Assembly (NCBI GenBank): GCA_005884765.1
Contig: VAZV01000184.1
Location: 1 to 56,203, forward strand
Source: Alphaproteobacteria bacterium
GTDB taxonomy: Bacteria; Pseudomonadota; Alphaproteobacteria; Rhizobiales; Xanthobacteraceae
Length of the DNA stretch: 56,203 nucleotides
Direction of reading: 5' to 3'
Of this stretch, positions 10,653 through 19,201 are shown one piece after another. The notes beneath the pieces are model-generated. The model did no database searches. It was not told the origin of the DNA and was given only the letters and a program-made list of their open reading frames with translations. Every line of letters starts with the position of its first letter. The stretch's first letter is position 1. Made by a program: the position numbers and the translations under genes.

Positions 10653-11351
10653 TTAATCGGTCCGATAGGTCCGCGCGGCGTCGTTCAGCCTGAAATCGGC
10701 CAGGATGGTCTCGCCGGCGATGGCGGTCTGGCCTTCGCTGACCAGCGGTTTCGTCGCTTCGGGCAGATAGACGTCGAGACGCGAGCCAAAGCGGATCAAG
10801 CCGAACCGTTCGCCGGCCCCGATCGTCTGCCCCTCCCGGACGAACGAGACGATCCGCCGCGCCACCAGCCCCGCGATCTGGACCACGCCGATGCGTCCCT
10901 GCACCGTCGAGATCACGAGCGAATTGCGCTCATTGTCTTCGCTCGCCTTGTCGAGCTCGGCGTTGATGAAAGTGCCCGGCCGATACGCGATCCGGTCGAT
11001 CCGCCCCGACACCGGGCTGCGGTTCACATGGCAATTGAACACGCTCATGAAGATCGAGATGCGCGGCAGCGGCCGGTCGCCGAGGCCGAGTTCGGCCGGC
11101 GGCAACACCTGCGTGATCATCGAGATGCGGCCATCGGCCGGCGCCACGACGATGCCGTCGCGCACTGGCGTCACCCGCACTGGGTCGCGGAAGAACAACG
11201 CGCACCAGATCGTCAGCCCGGTTCCGATCCAGCCCAGCGGCGTCCAGATCCAGAACAGGATCAGGCTCGCCAGCGCAAAGCCGCCGATGAACGGATAGCC
11301 TTCCGGGTGGATCGGCGGGATTTGCGCGCGGATCGAATTGGCGATCGACAT
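10653..11351 (-). CDS. psd: Phosphatidylserine decarboxylase proenzyme (short, rhizobial type)
   Basis: A 232-residue proenzyme that converts phosphatidylserine to phosphatidylethanolamine. A membrane hairpin lies at residues 20-55 ([16 protein letters not shown]). The cleavage site is [11 protein letters not shown], where self-cleavage between Gly and Ser190 would create the pyruvoyl group and the alpha and beta chains; this is the GS variant of the LGST motif. The catalytic-core stretch [13 protein letters not shown] is also present. Starts six bases after the stop of the upstream ABC exporter gene and precedes pssA by 77 bases, consistent with an operon. Confidence 0.95.
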   Translation of the reverse strand: MSIANSIRAQIPPIHPEGYPFIGGFALASLILFWIWTPLGWIGTGLTIWCALFFRDPVRVTPVRDGIVVAPADGRISMITQVLPPAELGLGDRPLPRISIFMSVFNCHVNRSPVSGRIDRIAYRPGTFINAELDKASEDNERNSLVISTVQGRIGVVQIAGLVARRIVSFVREGQTIGAGERFGLIRFGSRLDVYLPEATKPLVSEGQTAIAGETILADFRLNDAARTYRTD

Positions 11352-11357
11352 CAGGGT

Positions 11358-13355
11358 TCACTCCGCAGCGGTCGCGAGCGGATCAACAACGGCCGGCGGC
11401 TCACCGTTTGGCTCTTCATTCTCGTCGGCGATCCGTGCGAGCTTCTCGCGCGCCGCCTCGGCCTCGCGCTGCCTGTTCCACATACTGGCATAGAGGCCGT
11501 CGGTTTCCAAAAGCCCTCCGTGCGTTCCGCGCTCGGCGATACGGCCCTGATCGAGCACGATGATCTCGTCGGCATCGACAACGGTGGAGAGCCGGTGTGC
11601 GATCACCAGCGAGGTGCGATTGCGCGACACCCGATCGAGCGCCTCCTGGATTTCGTGCTCGGTGTGGCTGTCGAGTGCCGACGTTGCTTCGTCCAGCACC
11701 AGGATCGGCGGAGCCTTCAGCACCGTGCGCGCGATCGCAACGCGCTGTTTCTCGCCGCCCGACAGTTTCAGGCCGCGTTCGCCGACTTGCGTTTCGTAAC
11801 CCATCGGCGCCATGCGGATGAAAGCATCGATCTGCGCGAGCTGCGCCGCCTCTTCGACCTCGGCATCGTTCGCATCCCAGCGCCCGTAGCGGATGTTGTA
11901 ACGGATGGTGTCGTTGAACAGCACGGTATCCTGCGGCACCATGCCGATCGATGCCCGCAGCGAGGCCTGGGTGACGTTGCGGATATCCTGACCGTCGATC
12001 AGGATCCTGCCGCCTGACACGTCATAGAGACGGAACAGCAAGCGCGAGATCGTCGACTTGCCGGCGCCGGACGGCCCAACGATCGCAACCGTCTTGCCGG
12101 CGGGCACCTCGAAACTGAGGCCTTTGAGGATCTGACGCTCGGGATCGTAGGAGAAACGCACGTCCTCGAAGCGCAGATTGCCCGACGTTACGACCAGCGG
12201 CCTCGCGTCCGCGGCGTCCCTGATCTCTGGATTGCGCGCGAGCACGTTGAACATCTTCTCGATGTCGATGATCGCCTGCTTGATTTCGCGGTAGAGCATG
12301 CCCATGAAATTCAGCGGCTGGTAGAGCTGGATCATCATGGCGTTGATCATGACGAAATCACCGACCGTATTGTGCCCGCTGCGGACGCCGAGCGCGCACA
12401 TCATCATGGTCGCGGTGAGACCGGCGGTGAAGATCGCGGCCTGTCCGGTATTGAGCACCGCGAGCGAGGTGTAGCTTTTCACGCTTGTTTGTTCGTAGCG
12501 CTGCATCGAGCGATCGTAGCGCGTGGCCTCGCGCTCCTCGGAGCCGAAATATTTGACGGTTTCGTAGTTCAACAGCGAATCGATCGCCTTGGTGTTCGCC
12601 TCGGTGTCGGAATCGTTCATCTTGCGGCGGATCTCGATCCGCCACTCGGTCGCGGCATAGGTGAAATACATGAAGATCACGACGGTGATCAGCGTCGCCA
12701 GCACGTAGCGCCAATCGAACTGCCACAACAGCACGGCCATCAACAGTGAAACCTCGACGATGGTCGGCACCAGTTGCAGGATCACCATCCGCACGATGAC
12801 CTCGATGCCGAGCCGGCCGCGTTCCAAAACCCGCGTCAGTCCGCCGGTTTTGCGCTCCAGATGGAAGCGAAGCGACAACTCGTGCATGTGGACGAAGGTG
12901 ATGTAGGCGAGCTTGCGCACCGCATGCATCGCCACGCGGGCGAAGATGCCGTCGCGCCATTGGGTCAGGACCGCCATCAGCACGCGTATGGCGCCGTAGC
13001 TTACGGTCATGATCAGGGGCGAGGCGAACAGCCACATCTTCCAGTTCGAGGCCTGAACCGGAGCGGTGTTAGCGCCGGTCAGCGCATCGGTTGCCCATTT
13101 GAACGTGAACGGCACCGAGAGCGTGGCGAGCTTGGCGATCAACAGCAGCACCACCGACCAGACCACGCGCATCTTCAGGTCAGCGCGATCGCTGGGCCAG
13201 ATGTAGGGCCACAGATGCGCCAGCGTGCCGAACAGGGTCGCCTGCTCGATCGATTTGTTGGAAGCTAGCGCTTCTTCAGCGGCTTGAGACGGGCCTTGAG
13301 ATGAGCCTTGAGATGAGCCTTGAGATGAGCCTTGGGACGAATCGGTGTGAGCCAT
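11358..13355 (-). CDS. Atm1/HMT1-type ABC exporter (fused membrane and ATPase domains)
   Basis: A half-size exporter of about 665 residues that works as a homodimer. The N terminus is a polar tail with four SSQG repeats. The membrane domain of six spans follows (about 70-350), including VHMHELSLRFHLERKTGGLTRV, typical of the Atm1 family. The nucleotide-binding domain has Walker A GPSGAGKST, signature LSGGEKQR, Walker B ILVLDEATS and the switch His in IAHRLSTV. Atm1-type proteins in alphaproteobacteria export glutathione-linked metal or sulfur species. The ATG at 13355 is the first Met codon; a TTG just upstream is less likely. psd starts six bases downstream, so phospholipid genes share its transcript. 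Confidence 0.92.
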   Translation of the reverse strand: MAHTDSSQGSSQGSSQGSSQGPSQAAEEALASNKSIEQATLFGTLAHLWPYIWPSDRADLKMRVVWSVVLLLIAKLATLSVPFTFKWATDALTGANTAPVQASNWKMWLFASPLIMTVSYGAIRVLMAVLTQWRDGIFARVAMHAVRKLAYITFVHMHELSLRFHLERKTGGLTRVLERGRLGIEVIVRMVILQLVPTIVEVSLLMAVLLWQFDWRYVLATLITVVIFMYFTYAATEWRIEIRRKMNDSDTEANTKAIDSLLNYETVKYFGSEEREATRYDRSMQRYEQTSVKSYTSLAVLNTGQAAIFTAGLTATMMMCALGVRSGHNTVGDFVMINAMMIQLYQPLNFMGMLYREIKQAIIDIEKMFNVLARNPEIRDAADARPLVVTSGNLRFEDVRFSYDPERQILKGLSFEVPAGKTVAIVGPSGAGKSTISRLLFRLYDVSGGRILIDGQDIRNVTQASLRASIGMVPQDTVLFNDTIRYNIRYGRWDANDAEVEEAAQLAQIDAFIRMAPMGYETQVGERGLKLSGGEKQRVAIARTVLKAPPILVLDEATSALDSHTEHEIQEALDRVSRNRTSLVIAHRLSTVVDADEIIVLDQGRIAERGTHGGLLETDGLYASMWNRQREAEAAREKLARIADENEEPNGEPPAVVDPLATAAE
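13289..13336. repeat. 12-bp tandem repeat, four copies, coding
   Basis: Four head-to-tail copies of a 12-base unit (ATGAGCCTTGAG on the plus strand). Two are exact and the outer two differ by one or two bases. They lie in frame in the 5' end of the ABC exporter gene and encode SSQG units. As 12 is a multiple of three, gain or loss of copies changes the tail length but not the frame. Confidence 0.95.
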
Positions 13356-13550
13356 CAACGGGAGCCTGGGCGACCAGCTTTTGCGCGCTTTGCTGCTTTT
13401 TTCATCGATAATTGTCCCGTCATATAGAGGGTTTAGGCGTCAGGTGCACCCTCGCGCGGCGCAATTCTTTCGTGATTTGTCGCCATTTGCGGATAGATTT
13501 CCTCGAGGCGGCGAATCAGCCGCTTGACGACCCTTACGCTGCAGTGCCAC

Positions 13551-14165
13551 ATGACGAGAATGAATGATATTCGAACTGTTTGTGTCTATTGCGGCTCCGG
13601 CCCCGGCACCAATCCCCGCTTCATCGAGAGTGCGATCGCCTTAGGAAAGGTCCTTGCAGGGAACGGGATCCGTCTCGTCTATGGCGGGGGATCGCTCGGC
13701 ATGATGGGCGCGGTCGCGACCTCCGTGCTCGAACACGGCGGCAGCGTGACCGGCATCATTCCGGATTTCCTCACCGCGCGCGAAAACGCACTCACCCGCG
13801 TGCAGGAGATGATCGTCACGCCCGACATGCACGAGCGCAAGCGGCTGATGTTCGAACGCTCGGACGCGTTCGTCGCCCTGCCCGGCGGCATCGGCACGCT
13901 GGAAGAGCTGGTGGAGCAACTGACCTGGCAGCAGCTCGGCCGCCATACCAAGCCGGTACTGCTCGCCAATATCGACGGGTTTTGGGAGCCGCTGCTTGCA
14001 CTGCTCGCCCATATGCGCGCTACGCAATTCATTCGCGCGAGTTTGTCGATCGATATTTTAAAGGCCGAGCGGGTCGAGGACATCTTGCCGCGGCTCCGCG
14101 CCGCCGCATCCCGCGCGCCCGAGGGCACCAGGGAACTCGCGCCCGAAGTCGCGCGCAGGCTTTAG
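13551..14165 (+). CDS. LOG-family (TIGR00730) nucleotide phosphoribohydrolase
   Basis: About 204 residues of the LOG/TIGR00730 Rossmann-fold family, once called lysine decarboxylase-like. Members cleave the ribose 5-phosphate from nucleoside monophosphates, in plants and some bacteria releasing free cytokinins. The markers are VCVYCGSGPGTNP at the start, GGGSLGMMG, and the signature PGGIGTLEELVEQLTW with the catalytic Glu, plus MHERKRLMFERSDAF with the Arg. ATG codons at 13551 and 13560 are both possible starts and neither has a clear Shine-Dalgarno sequence. Its stop overlaps the stop of the opposing glyoxalase-fold gene by four bases. Confidence 0.9.
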   Translation: MTRMNDIRTVCVYCGSGPGTNPRFIESAIALGKVLAGNGIRLVYGGGSLGMMGAVATSVLEHGGSVTGIIPDFLTARENALTRVQEMIVTPDMHERKRLMFERSDAFVALPGGIGTLEELVEQLTWQQLGRHTKPVLLANIDGFWEPLLALLAHMRATQFIRASLSIDILKAERVEDILPRLRAAASRAPEGTRELAPEVARRL

Positions 14166-14548
14166 CCTTCGTTCTCCCTCGGAAACGTCACCGCTTCGAC
14201 GCGGTTGCCGTCGGGGTCGAAGACGAACGCGGCATAATACTTCACGCGATCATGCGGCCGCAGGCCCGGCGCGCCATCTGAGGCGCCGCCGGCGCTGAGC
14301 GCCGCGGCATGGAAGGCATCGACCTCGCCGGTCGTTTTGGCGCGAAGACAGATATGGGTGCCGCTTTCGGGGGCGACTTTCCCCATGCCCTGGCGCAGGT
14401 TGATCCAAAACTCCGGATAGCTTTTGCCGAAGCCGACCGTCCCCGGCCGCGTCACCAGGCGCGTGAGCCCGAGCGTCGCCAGCGTCGCCTCATAGAAACG
14501 CGCGGAGCGTTCAAGGTCGCTGACGCCGACGGAGATGTGGTCGATCAT
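14162..14548 (-). CDS. VOC (glyoxalase/dioxygenase-fold) protein
   Basis: A 128-residue single-module vicinal-oxygen-chelate protein. MIDHISVGVSDLERSARFYE carries the first metal-ligand His, HICLRAKT a central one and FVFDPDGNRVEAVTF the last ligand Glu. These proteins act as lyases, isomerases, dioxygenases or antibiotic-binding proteins; the substrate is not evident. It converges on the LOG-family gene, with stop codons overlapping (TAA on this strand, TAG on the other) so that there is no room for an intergenic terminator. Confidence 0.85.
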   Translation of the reverse strand: MIDHISVGVSDLERSARFYEATLATLGLTRLVTRPGTVGFGKSYPEFWINLRQGMGKVAPESGTHICLRAKTTGEVDAFHAAALSAGGASDGAPGLRPHDRVKYYAAFVFDPDGNRVEAVTFPRENEG

Positions 14549-14571
14549 TGGAGCACTCGCCTATTACACCC

Positions 14572-14656
14572 GTCATTGCGAGCGAAGCGAAGCAATCCAG
14601 AAATCCAACCGCGGAGGCATTCTGGATTGCTTCGTCGCTTCGCTCCTCGCAATGAC
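14572..14656. repeat. Long imperfect palindrome of the Bradyrhizobium intergenic repeat type
   Basis: An 85-base inverted repeat between the VOC gene and cimA. The left arm GTCATTGCGAGCGAAGCGAA plus GCAATCCAG pairs with the right arm CTGGATTGCTTCGTCGCTTCG plus CTCCTCGCAATGAC, with a short central loop. This type is, from memory, dispersed in many copies in Bradyrhizobium and relatives (REP-like). It would form a strong hairpin in RNA and might act as transcription end or RNA-stability signal for genes on either side. Only one copy was seen in this window. Confidence 0.85.
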
Positions 14657-14669
14657 AGTGTCGATAGCA

Positions 14670-16268
14670 TCACGCCGGCGCGCCCGATTTCACGAGCTTG
14701 TAGATCACCGAATCCATCAGCGCCTGGAACGAGGCGTCGATGATGTTGGGCGATACGCCGACCGTGGTCCAGCTTTCGCCCTTCTCGTCCTCGCTCTCGA
14801 TCAGGACGCGCGTCACCGCTTCCGTGCCGCCATTGAGGATGCGCACGCGATAGTCGATCAGCTTCAATCCTTCGATGTATTTCTGGTACTTGCCGAGATC
14901 CTTGCGAAGGGCGACATCGAGCGCATTGACCGGGCCGTTGCCTTCGGCCGCCGAGATCAGCCGCTCGCCTGCGACATCGACCTTCACCACCGCCATCGCC
15001 ACCGTGACGCGCTGGCCATTGGCGTTGTAGCGCTGCTCGACATTGACGTCGAACTGCTCGACCCGGAAATATTCCGGTACCTTGCCGAGCGTGCGCCGCG
15101 CCAACAGATCGAACGAGGCGTTAGCGGATTCATAGGCGAAACCAGCCGCCTCGCGCTCCTTCAATTCCTCGACCAAGCGCGCCAGCTTCGGATCGTTCCT
15201 GTCGTAGGCAATGCCGGCGCGATCGAGCTCGGCGATCACGTTGGAGCGCCCCGCCTGGTCGGACACCAGCACCTTGCGATGATTGCCGACTGATTCCGGC
15301 GTCACATGCTCATAGGTCTGCGGGTCCTTCAGCACGGCGGAGGCATGAATGCCGGTCTTGGTCACGAACGCGCTTTCGCCGACGTAAGCCGCATGGCGGT
15401 TCGGCGCGCGATTGAGCATGTTGTCGAGCGTGCGCGAGACTTTCATCAGCGTCGCCAACTTGCTCTCGGACACGCCGATCTCGAAGGCGTCGGAAAATTC
15501 GCGCTTCAGCTTGAGCGTCGGGATCAGCGAACAGAGATTGGCGTTGCCGCAGCGCTCGCCGAGCCCGTTCAGCGTGCCCTGGACCTGCCGCGCGCCGGCG
15601 CGCACGGCGGCGAGCGAATTGGCGACGGCCTGCTCGGTGTCGTTATGGGCGTGAATGCCGACGTGATCGCCGGGGATATGTTTTGTCACCGCGGTGACGA
15701 TGGTCTCGACCTCATGCGGCATGGTGCCGCCATTGGTATCGCACAGCACTACCCAGCGCGCGCCGGAATCGTAGGCCGCCTTCGCGCAGGCCAGCGCGAA
15801 TTCCGGATTTTCCTTGTAGCCGTCGAAGAAATGCTCGCAGTCGAGCATCACCTCGCGGCCGGCGGCTTTCGCGCCAGCCACGCTGTCGCGGATCGAGGCG
15901 AGATTTTCCTCATTGGTGGTCTCCAGCGCCACCCGCACCTGATAGGCCGAGGATTTCGCGACAAAGCAGATCGCGTCAGCTTTGGCCTCAAGCAGCCCCG
16001 CGAGCCCCGGGTCGTTGGAAGCCGAGCGGCCGGGGCGCCGCGTCATGCCGAACGCGGTGAAGCGCGCGTGCGCGAATATCGGTTTCGCGGCAAAGAATTC
16101 GGTGTCGGCCGGATTGGCGCCGGGATAGCCGCCCTCGACATAGTCGATGCCGAGTTCGTCCAGCATCTGCGCGATGATCCGCTTGTCATGCAGGGTGAAG
16201 TCGACGCCGTTGGTCTGCGCACCGTCGCGCAGCGTGGTATCGAACAGATAGAGGCGTTCGCGGCTCAT
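14670..16268 (-). CDS. cimA: (R)-citramalate synthase
   Basis: A 532-residue enzyme that condenses acetyl-CoA with pyruvate to citramalate, the first step of the threonine-independent route to isoleucine. The TIM-barrel signature LFDTTLRDGAQTNGVDFT lies at residues 8-25, with VGIHAHNDTEQAVANSLAA (metal-ligand HxH), GERCGNANL and a C-terminal LeuA-type regulatory domain (about 390-530) for feedback by isoleucine. The length and the DYVEGGYPGANP stretch fit the CimA branch rather than 2-isopropylmalate synthase. Its ATG overlaps the TGA of the upstream acetyltransferase gene (ATGA), so translation is probably coupled within a cysS-GNAT-cimA operon. Confidence 0.92.
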   Translation of the reverse strand: MSRERLYLFDTTLRDGAQTNGVDFTLHDKRIIAQMLDELGIDYVEGGYPGANPADTEFFAAKPIFAHARFTAFGMTRRPGRSASNDPGLAGLLEAKADAICFVAKSSAYQVRVALETTNEENLASIRDSVAGAKAAGREVMLDCEHFFDGYKENPEFALACAKAAYDSGARWVVLCDTNGGTMPHEVETIVTAVTKHIPGDHVGIHAHNDTEQAVANSLAAVRAGARQVQGTLNGLGERCGNANLCSLIPTLKLKREFSDAFEIGVSESKLATLMKVSRTLDNMLNRAPNRHAAYVGESAFVTKTGIHASAVLKDPQTYEHVTPESVGNHRKVLVSDQAGRSNVIAELDRAGIAYDRNDPKLARLVEELKEREAAGFAYESANASFDLLARRTLGKVPEYFRVEQFDVNVEQRYNANGQRVTVAMAVVKVDVAGERLISAAEGNGPVNALDVALRKDLGKYQKYIEGLKLIDYRVRILNGGTEAVTRVLIESEDEKGESWTTVGVSPNIIDASFQALMDSVIYKLVKSGAPA

Positions 16269-16777
16269 GTCGGAACTCCCGGCGCGGCATTATCGGAGAG
16301 CGTCTTTTGCATCGTAGTGTTGGCGAGCCATTCGCCATTGACGGTAACGGTGTTGCGCTGCTGGGCGACGTAGCCGCGCTTTCTGAAAAAATCCTGTGCG
16401 GTGTCGCTGGCATCGACGATGAGGCTCTTGGTGCCGCGGCCGCTCGCGAGCTTTTCCAACGCGTCGCACAGCATCGACGCCACGCCCTGCCCCGCCACGC
16501 TTGGATGGACATAGAGCATATCGATGTGATCGGCGCCCTTGAGCGAGGCGAATCCAACTGGAGAATTTTGCAAGGTCGCAATCAGTGTCAACTGACCGGC
16601 CAGGCGCTTGCCAAACGCGTCTTCGTCGTCGACGGTGGCGGCCCAGGCTTCCTGCTGCGGTTCGCTGTAGTCATCGCCCGTCAATTCCAGCACGGCGGCT
16701 GCAAAGATCGCCGCCAGAATTGGCGTATCGACCGCGAGATACGGCCGCAACGCAGGTTTGGGCAACGTCTGTCCCAT
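16265..16777 (-). CDS. GNAT-family N-acetyltransferase
   Basis: A 170-residue GNAT protein. The acetyl-CoA-binding motif A is seen as DMLYVHPSVAGQGVASMLCD (V-x-x-x-x-G-x-G/A type loop), preceded by VGFASLKG (strand 4) and followed by DASDTAQDFFRKRGYV (motif B with the Tyr). It would transfer an acetyl group to an amine; the substrate is unknown. It sits between cysS and cimA with overlapping codons at both ends (TAATG upstream, ATGA downstream), which argues for tight co-expression even though no shared function is obvious. Confidence 0.85.
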   Translation of the reverse strand: MGQTLPKPALRPYLAVDTPILAAIFAAAVLELTGDDYSEPQQEAWAATVDDEDAFGKRLAGQLTLIATLQNSPVGFASLKGADHIDMLYVHPSVAGQGVASMLCDALEKLASGRGTKSLIVDASDTAQDFFRKRGYVAQQRNTVTVNGEWLANTTMQKTLSDNAAPGVPT

Positions 16778-18465
16778 TATCGTGCGATCTCCCAGGTGGT
16801 TGTGGGTTCACCGGTCGCGGGGTCCTTGCCGTCTTTCAATACGAAACCCTTCGCGGCTAGTTCGTCACGGATGCGATCGGATCCTTTGAAATCTTTCCGC
16901 GCGCGCGCGTTCAGTCTCTCCCTAATGAGATTGTTCAGCTTCTCGATACCAATAGTATTCTCAACGTGAGCCCTATCTGGCTGCGATAAGTAATAGGGGT
17001 TATATTTTGTCCAATTATCGAGGAACACGTATCGGACTTCGCCGGTAAGGATGACACTTGCAGTTGTGGTTGTAGCGGTCGTGTTAGCCGACGATGGCAA
17101 CGTTAAGAAAAATCTTTCCAAACTTTTCTCTATTTTGGGACGAAAAACTTCGAGTGTGGTGGCGTCGGGATGCTCTGGCAGCTTAATCTCGTGCTGAATT
17201 TCGGCTGCACCCTGCTTGGCTAATTCTAATTGATCCGGGAGCAATCCTAAAAAAACAAGATTTGCATAAAGCCTATCGCGCGCCGACGCATCTTTCTGCG
17301 CGATTCTTGCAAGATCATGTAGTTCGGAGAGCGATTCCGACACGTTGAGATCGTCAAGTAACACGCGTTCCAGTTTCTGTGTCGGCAGAATCTTGATTTG
17401 TGCAATTGGAACGCGCGACACTAGCATTTTCCAATGTGCCATAACTTGCTCTGCCTCGATGAGACTCTGGACGGTCCAATCAATCGGCTGACGGTAGTGA
17501 GTCTTGAACATGGCTAGCCTGAGCGCCGCGCCCGACCAGTTTCGCCCACCAAACTTATCCGTCTGTAGCAGTTCGCGTATGGTCACGAAGTTGCCGAGCG
17601 ATTTCGACATCTTGTCACCTTCGACCTGCAGGAAGCCGTTGTGCATCCAGGTATTCGCCATGCGGCCTGAATGAAACGCGCAGCAGCTTTGCGCGAGCTC
17701 GTTCTCGTGATGCGGAAACACCAGATCGATGCCGCCGCCATGGATATCGAACTGTTCGCCAAGATGCTTCCACGCCATCGCCGAGCACTCGATGTGCCAG
17801 CCCGGACGTCCCTCGGACTTGATGCCGGACGGCGACGGCCATGACGGCTCGCCGGGTTTTGCCGGCTTCCACAGCACAAAGTCGGTGGCGTCGCGCTTGT
17901 AAGGAGCGACATCGACGCGGGCGCCGGCGATCATCTCGTCGAGCGAGCGGTTCGCCAACGCGCCATAGCGCGGCAACACCGAATTCGCCGCGTTCATTGC
18001 CTGCGGCGAGAACAGCACGTGATCCTCGGCGACATAGGCAAAGCCGCCGGCCACCAGTTTCTCGATGAGCGTACGCATCTCCGCAATGTGCTCGGTCGCG
18101 CGCGGCTCGATGGTCGGCCGCAAGCAGCCGAGCGCGTCGACATCCTCATGGAATTGCTTCTCGGTGACTTCGGTGACCTTGCGGATCGCCTGGTTCAGCG
18201 GCAGGCCCGGAAAATCCCGCGCGGCGCGCTCGTTGATCTTGTCGTCGACGTCGGTGATGTTGCGGACATAAGTGACGTGATCCGCGCCGTAGAGATGGCG
18301 CAGCAGTCGGAACAAGACGTCGAACACGATGACCGGCCGCGCGTTGCCGATATGGGCGAAATCGTAGACCGTCGGCCCGCAGACATACATGCGGACGTTT
18401 TCGGGATCGAGCGGCGTGAACGGCCGCTTTTCCCTGGTCAATGTATCGTACAGGCGCAACTGCAT
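16777..18465 (-). CDS. cysS: Cysteinyl-tRNA synthetase, with atypical C-terminal third
   Basis: Class I synthetase that charges tRNA-Cys. The start at 18465 gives [19 protein letters not shown], the usual N terminus; an in-frame ATG at 18501 is possible but would add 12 unusual residues. Zn-ligand Cys29, the HIGH motif as HIGN (38-41) and KMSKS (285-289) are intact, as is the canonical ending with [17 protein letters not shown]. At about 562 residues it is some 100 longer than usual. The extra part falls around residues 395-490, including a Thr-rich run (TTATTTTAS), in a stretch from about 16,920 to 17,520 that is visibly richer in A+T and in rare codons than the rest. The catalytic half has normal composition. 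The enzyme is probably functional; see findings. Confidence 0.92.
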   Translation of the reverse strand: MQLRLYDTLTREKRPFTPLDPENVRMYVCGPTVYDFAHIGNARPVIVFDVLFRLLRHLYGADHVTYVRNITDVDDKINERAARDFPGLPLNQAIRKVTEVTEKQFHEDVDALGCLRPTIEPRATEHIAEMRTLIEKLVAGGFAYVAEDHVLFSPQAMNAANSVLPRYGALANRSLDEMIAGARVDVAPYKRDATDFVLWKPAKPGEPSWPSPSGIKSEGRPGWHIECSAMAWKHLGEQFDIHGGGIDLVFPHHENELAQSCCAFHSGRMANTWMHNGFLQVEGDKMSKSLGNFVTIRELLQTDKFGGRNWSGAALRLAMFKTHYRQPIDWTVQSLIEAEQVMAHWKMLVSRVPIAQIKILPTQKLERVLLDDLNVSESLSELHDLARIAQKDASARDRLYANLVFLGLLPDQLELAKQGAAEIQHEIKLPEHPDATTLEVFRPKIEKSLERFFLTLPSSANTTATTTTASVILTGEVRYVFLDNWTKYNPYYLSQPDRAHVENTIGIEKLNNLIRERLNARARKDFKGSDRIRDELAAKGFVLKDGKDPATGEPTTTWEIAR

Positions 18466-18676
18466 GGATAACCCATCCCTTGCGGCCGGGCGTCCAGTCA
18501 TCTCTGTTGAGAAAAGACGGCCTCAGCCAGCGAATCGCTAGCTAATAATCTCGCGGCAAATGCTGCAAATGGCGAGGAAACCGTTCATGGTTCCACCATG
18601 GCGCTACCGGGGGCGCGGCGTCAAGAGGGTGTTTAGGGATTGATTTCAGCCACGGAATCAACGCAACCAAAGCCCC

Positions 18677-18684
18677 ATGGTTAA
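18677..18684 (-). promoter_or_regulatory. Possible CtrA half-site
   Basis: TTAACCAT on the minus strand, the exact eight-base CtrA half-site, with a second TTAA six bases away (the full box has seven). It lies about 75 bases upstream of the exported-protein gene at 18760. Spacing is imperfect, so this is a weak call. Confidence 0.3.
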
Positions 18685-18759
18685 TCATTCTTAATCTTTT
18701 GGGCTTATCGAATGAGGGGCGGTCCTCTGATTCATGTCCTCTCAATGCATCGGTACATC

Positions 18760-19065
18760 ATGCGATCCCTCCTGGCGCTTTTGGCCTGTGTGTTTTTCGT
18801 CGCCGCATCGGGCGCGTCGGCCGAAACCAAAGTTTTCATCATTGCCAACCAGGCGGACGGCTACGGCGTCGACCAGTGCCTCGCCAAGGGCGACAGATGC
18901 GGCGCGCACGCCGCCCTGTCCTATTGCAGATCACGAGATTTTGCCCAGGCCGCGTCCTACCGCCGCGTCGATCCGGATGAAATCACGGGTTCGGTACCCA
19001 AAGCCGGCGGAAACTGCACGCGCGGCGTCTGCGACGAATATGTCGCCATCACCTGCCAGCGGTAA
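18760..19065 (+). CDS. Small exported cysteine-rich protein, unknown function
   Basis: About 101 residues. A clear signal peptide, MRSLLALLACVFFVAASG to ASA-ETK, is followed by a mature part with six Cys (DQCLAKGDRCG, SYCRSRDF, GNCTRGVCDEY, ITCQR), which would allow three disulfides in the periplasm. ATG at 18760 is chosen because it gives the signal peptide its normal length; ATG codons at 18745 and a longer frame from 18712 are less likely. I do not recognise a named family. A CtrA-like half-site lies upstream. The next gene in the same direction also encodes an exported Cys-containing protein. Confidence 0.75.
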   Translation: MRSLLALLACVFFVAASGASAETKVFIIANQADGYGVDQCLAKGDRCGAHAALSYCRSRDFAQAASYRRVDPDEITGSVPKAGGNCTRGVCDEYVAITCQR

Positions 19066-19201
19066 AGTCCGCCCCTTAAAGGGCTTTTCTGCCACATCGG
19101 TGCCCCGGAAACGACGTGACGCTGCCCCGCGAAGCGGGTATGTGAGGCGCGCATCTGCCGCGGCTTTAGGCCGCGAGCCGAGTTCCTCGTAATGGCCGAA
19201 T

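Noticed and set aside
18542..18745. A 67-codon frame on the minus strand upstream of cysS.
   Set aside because: No ribosome site, no helix or strand pattern, and it overlaps the likely promoter region of the exported-protein gene.
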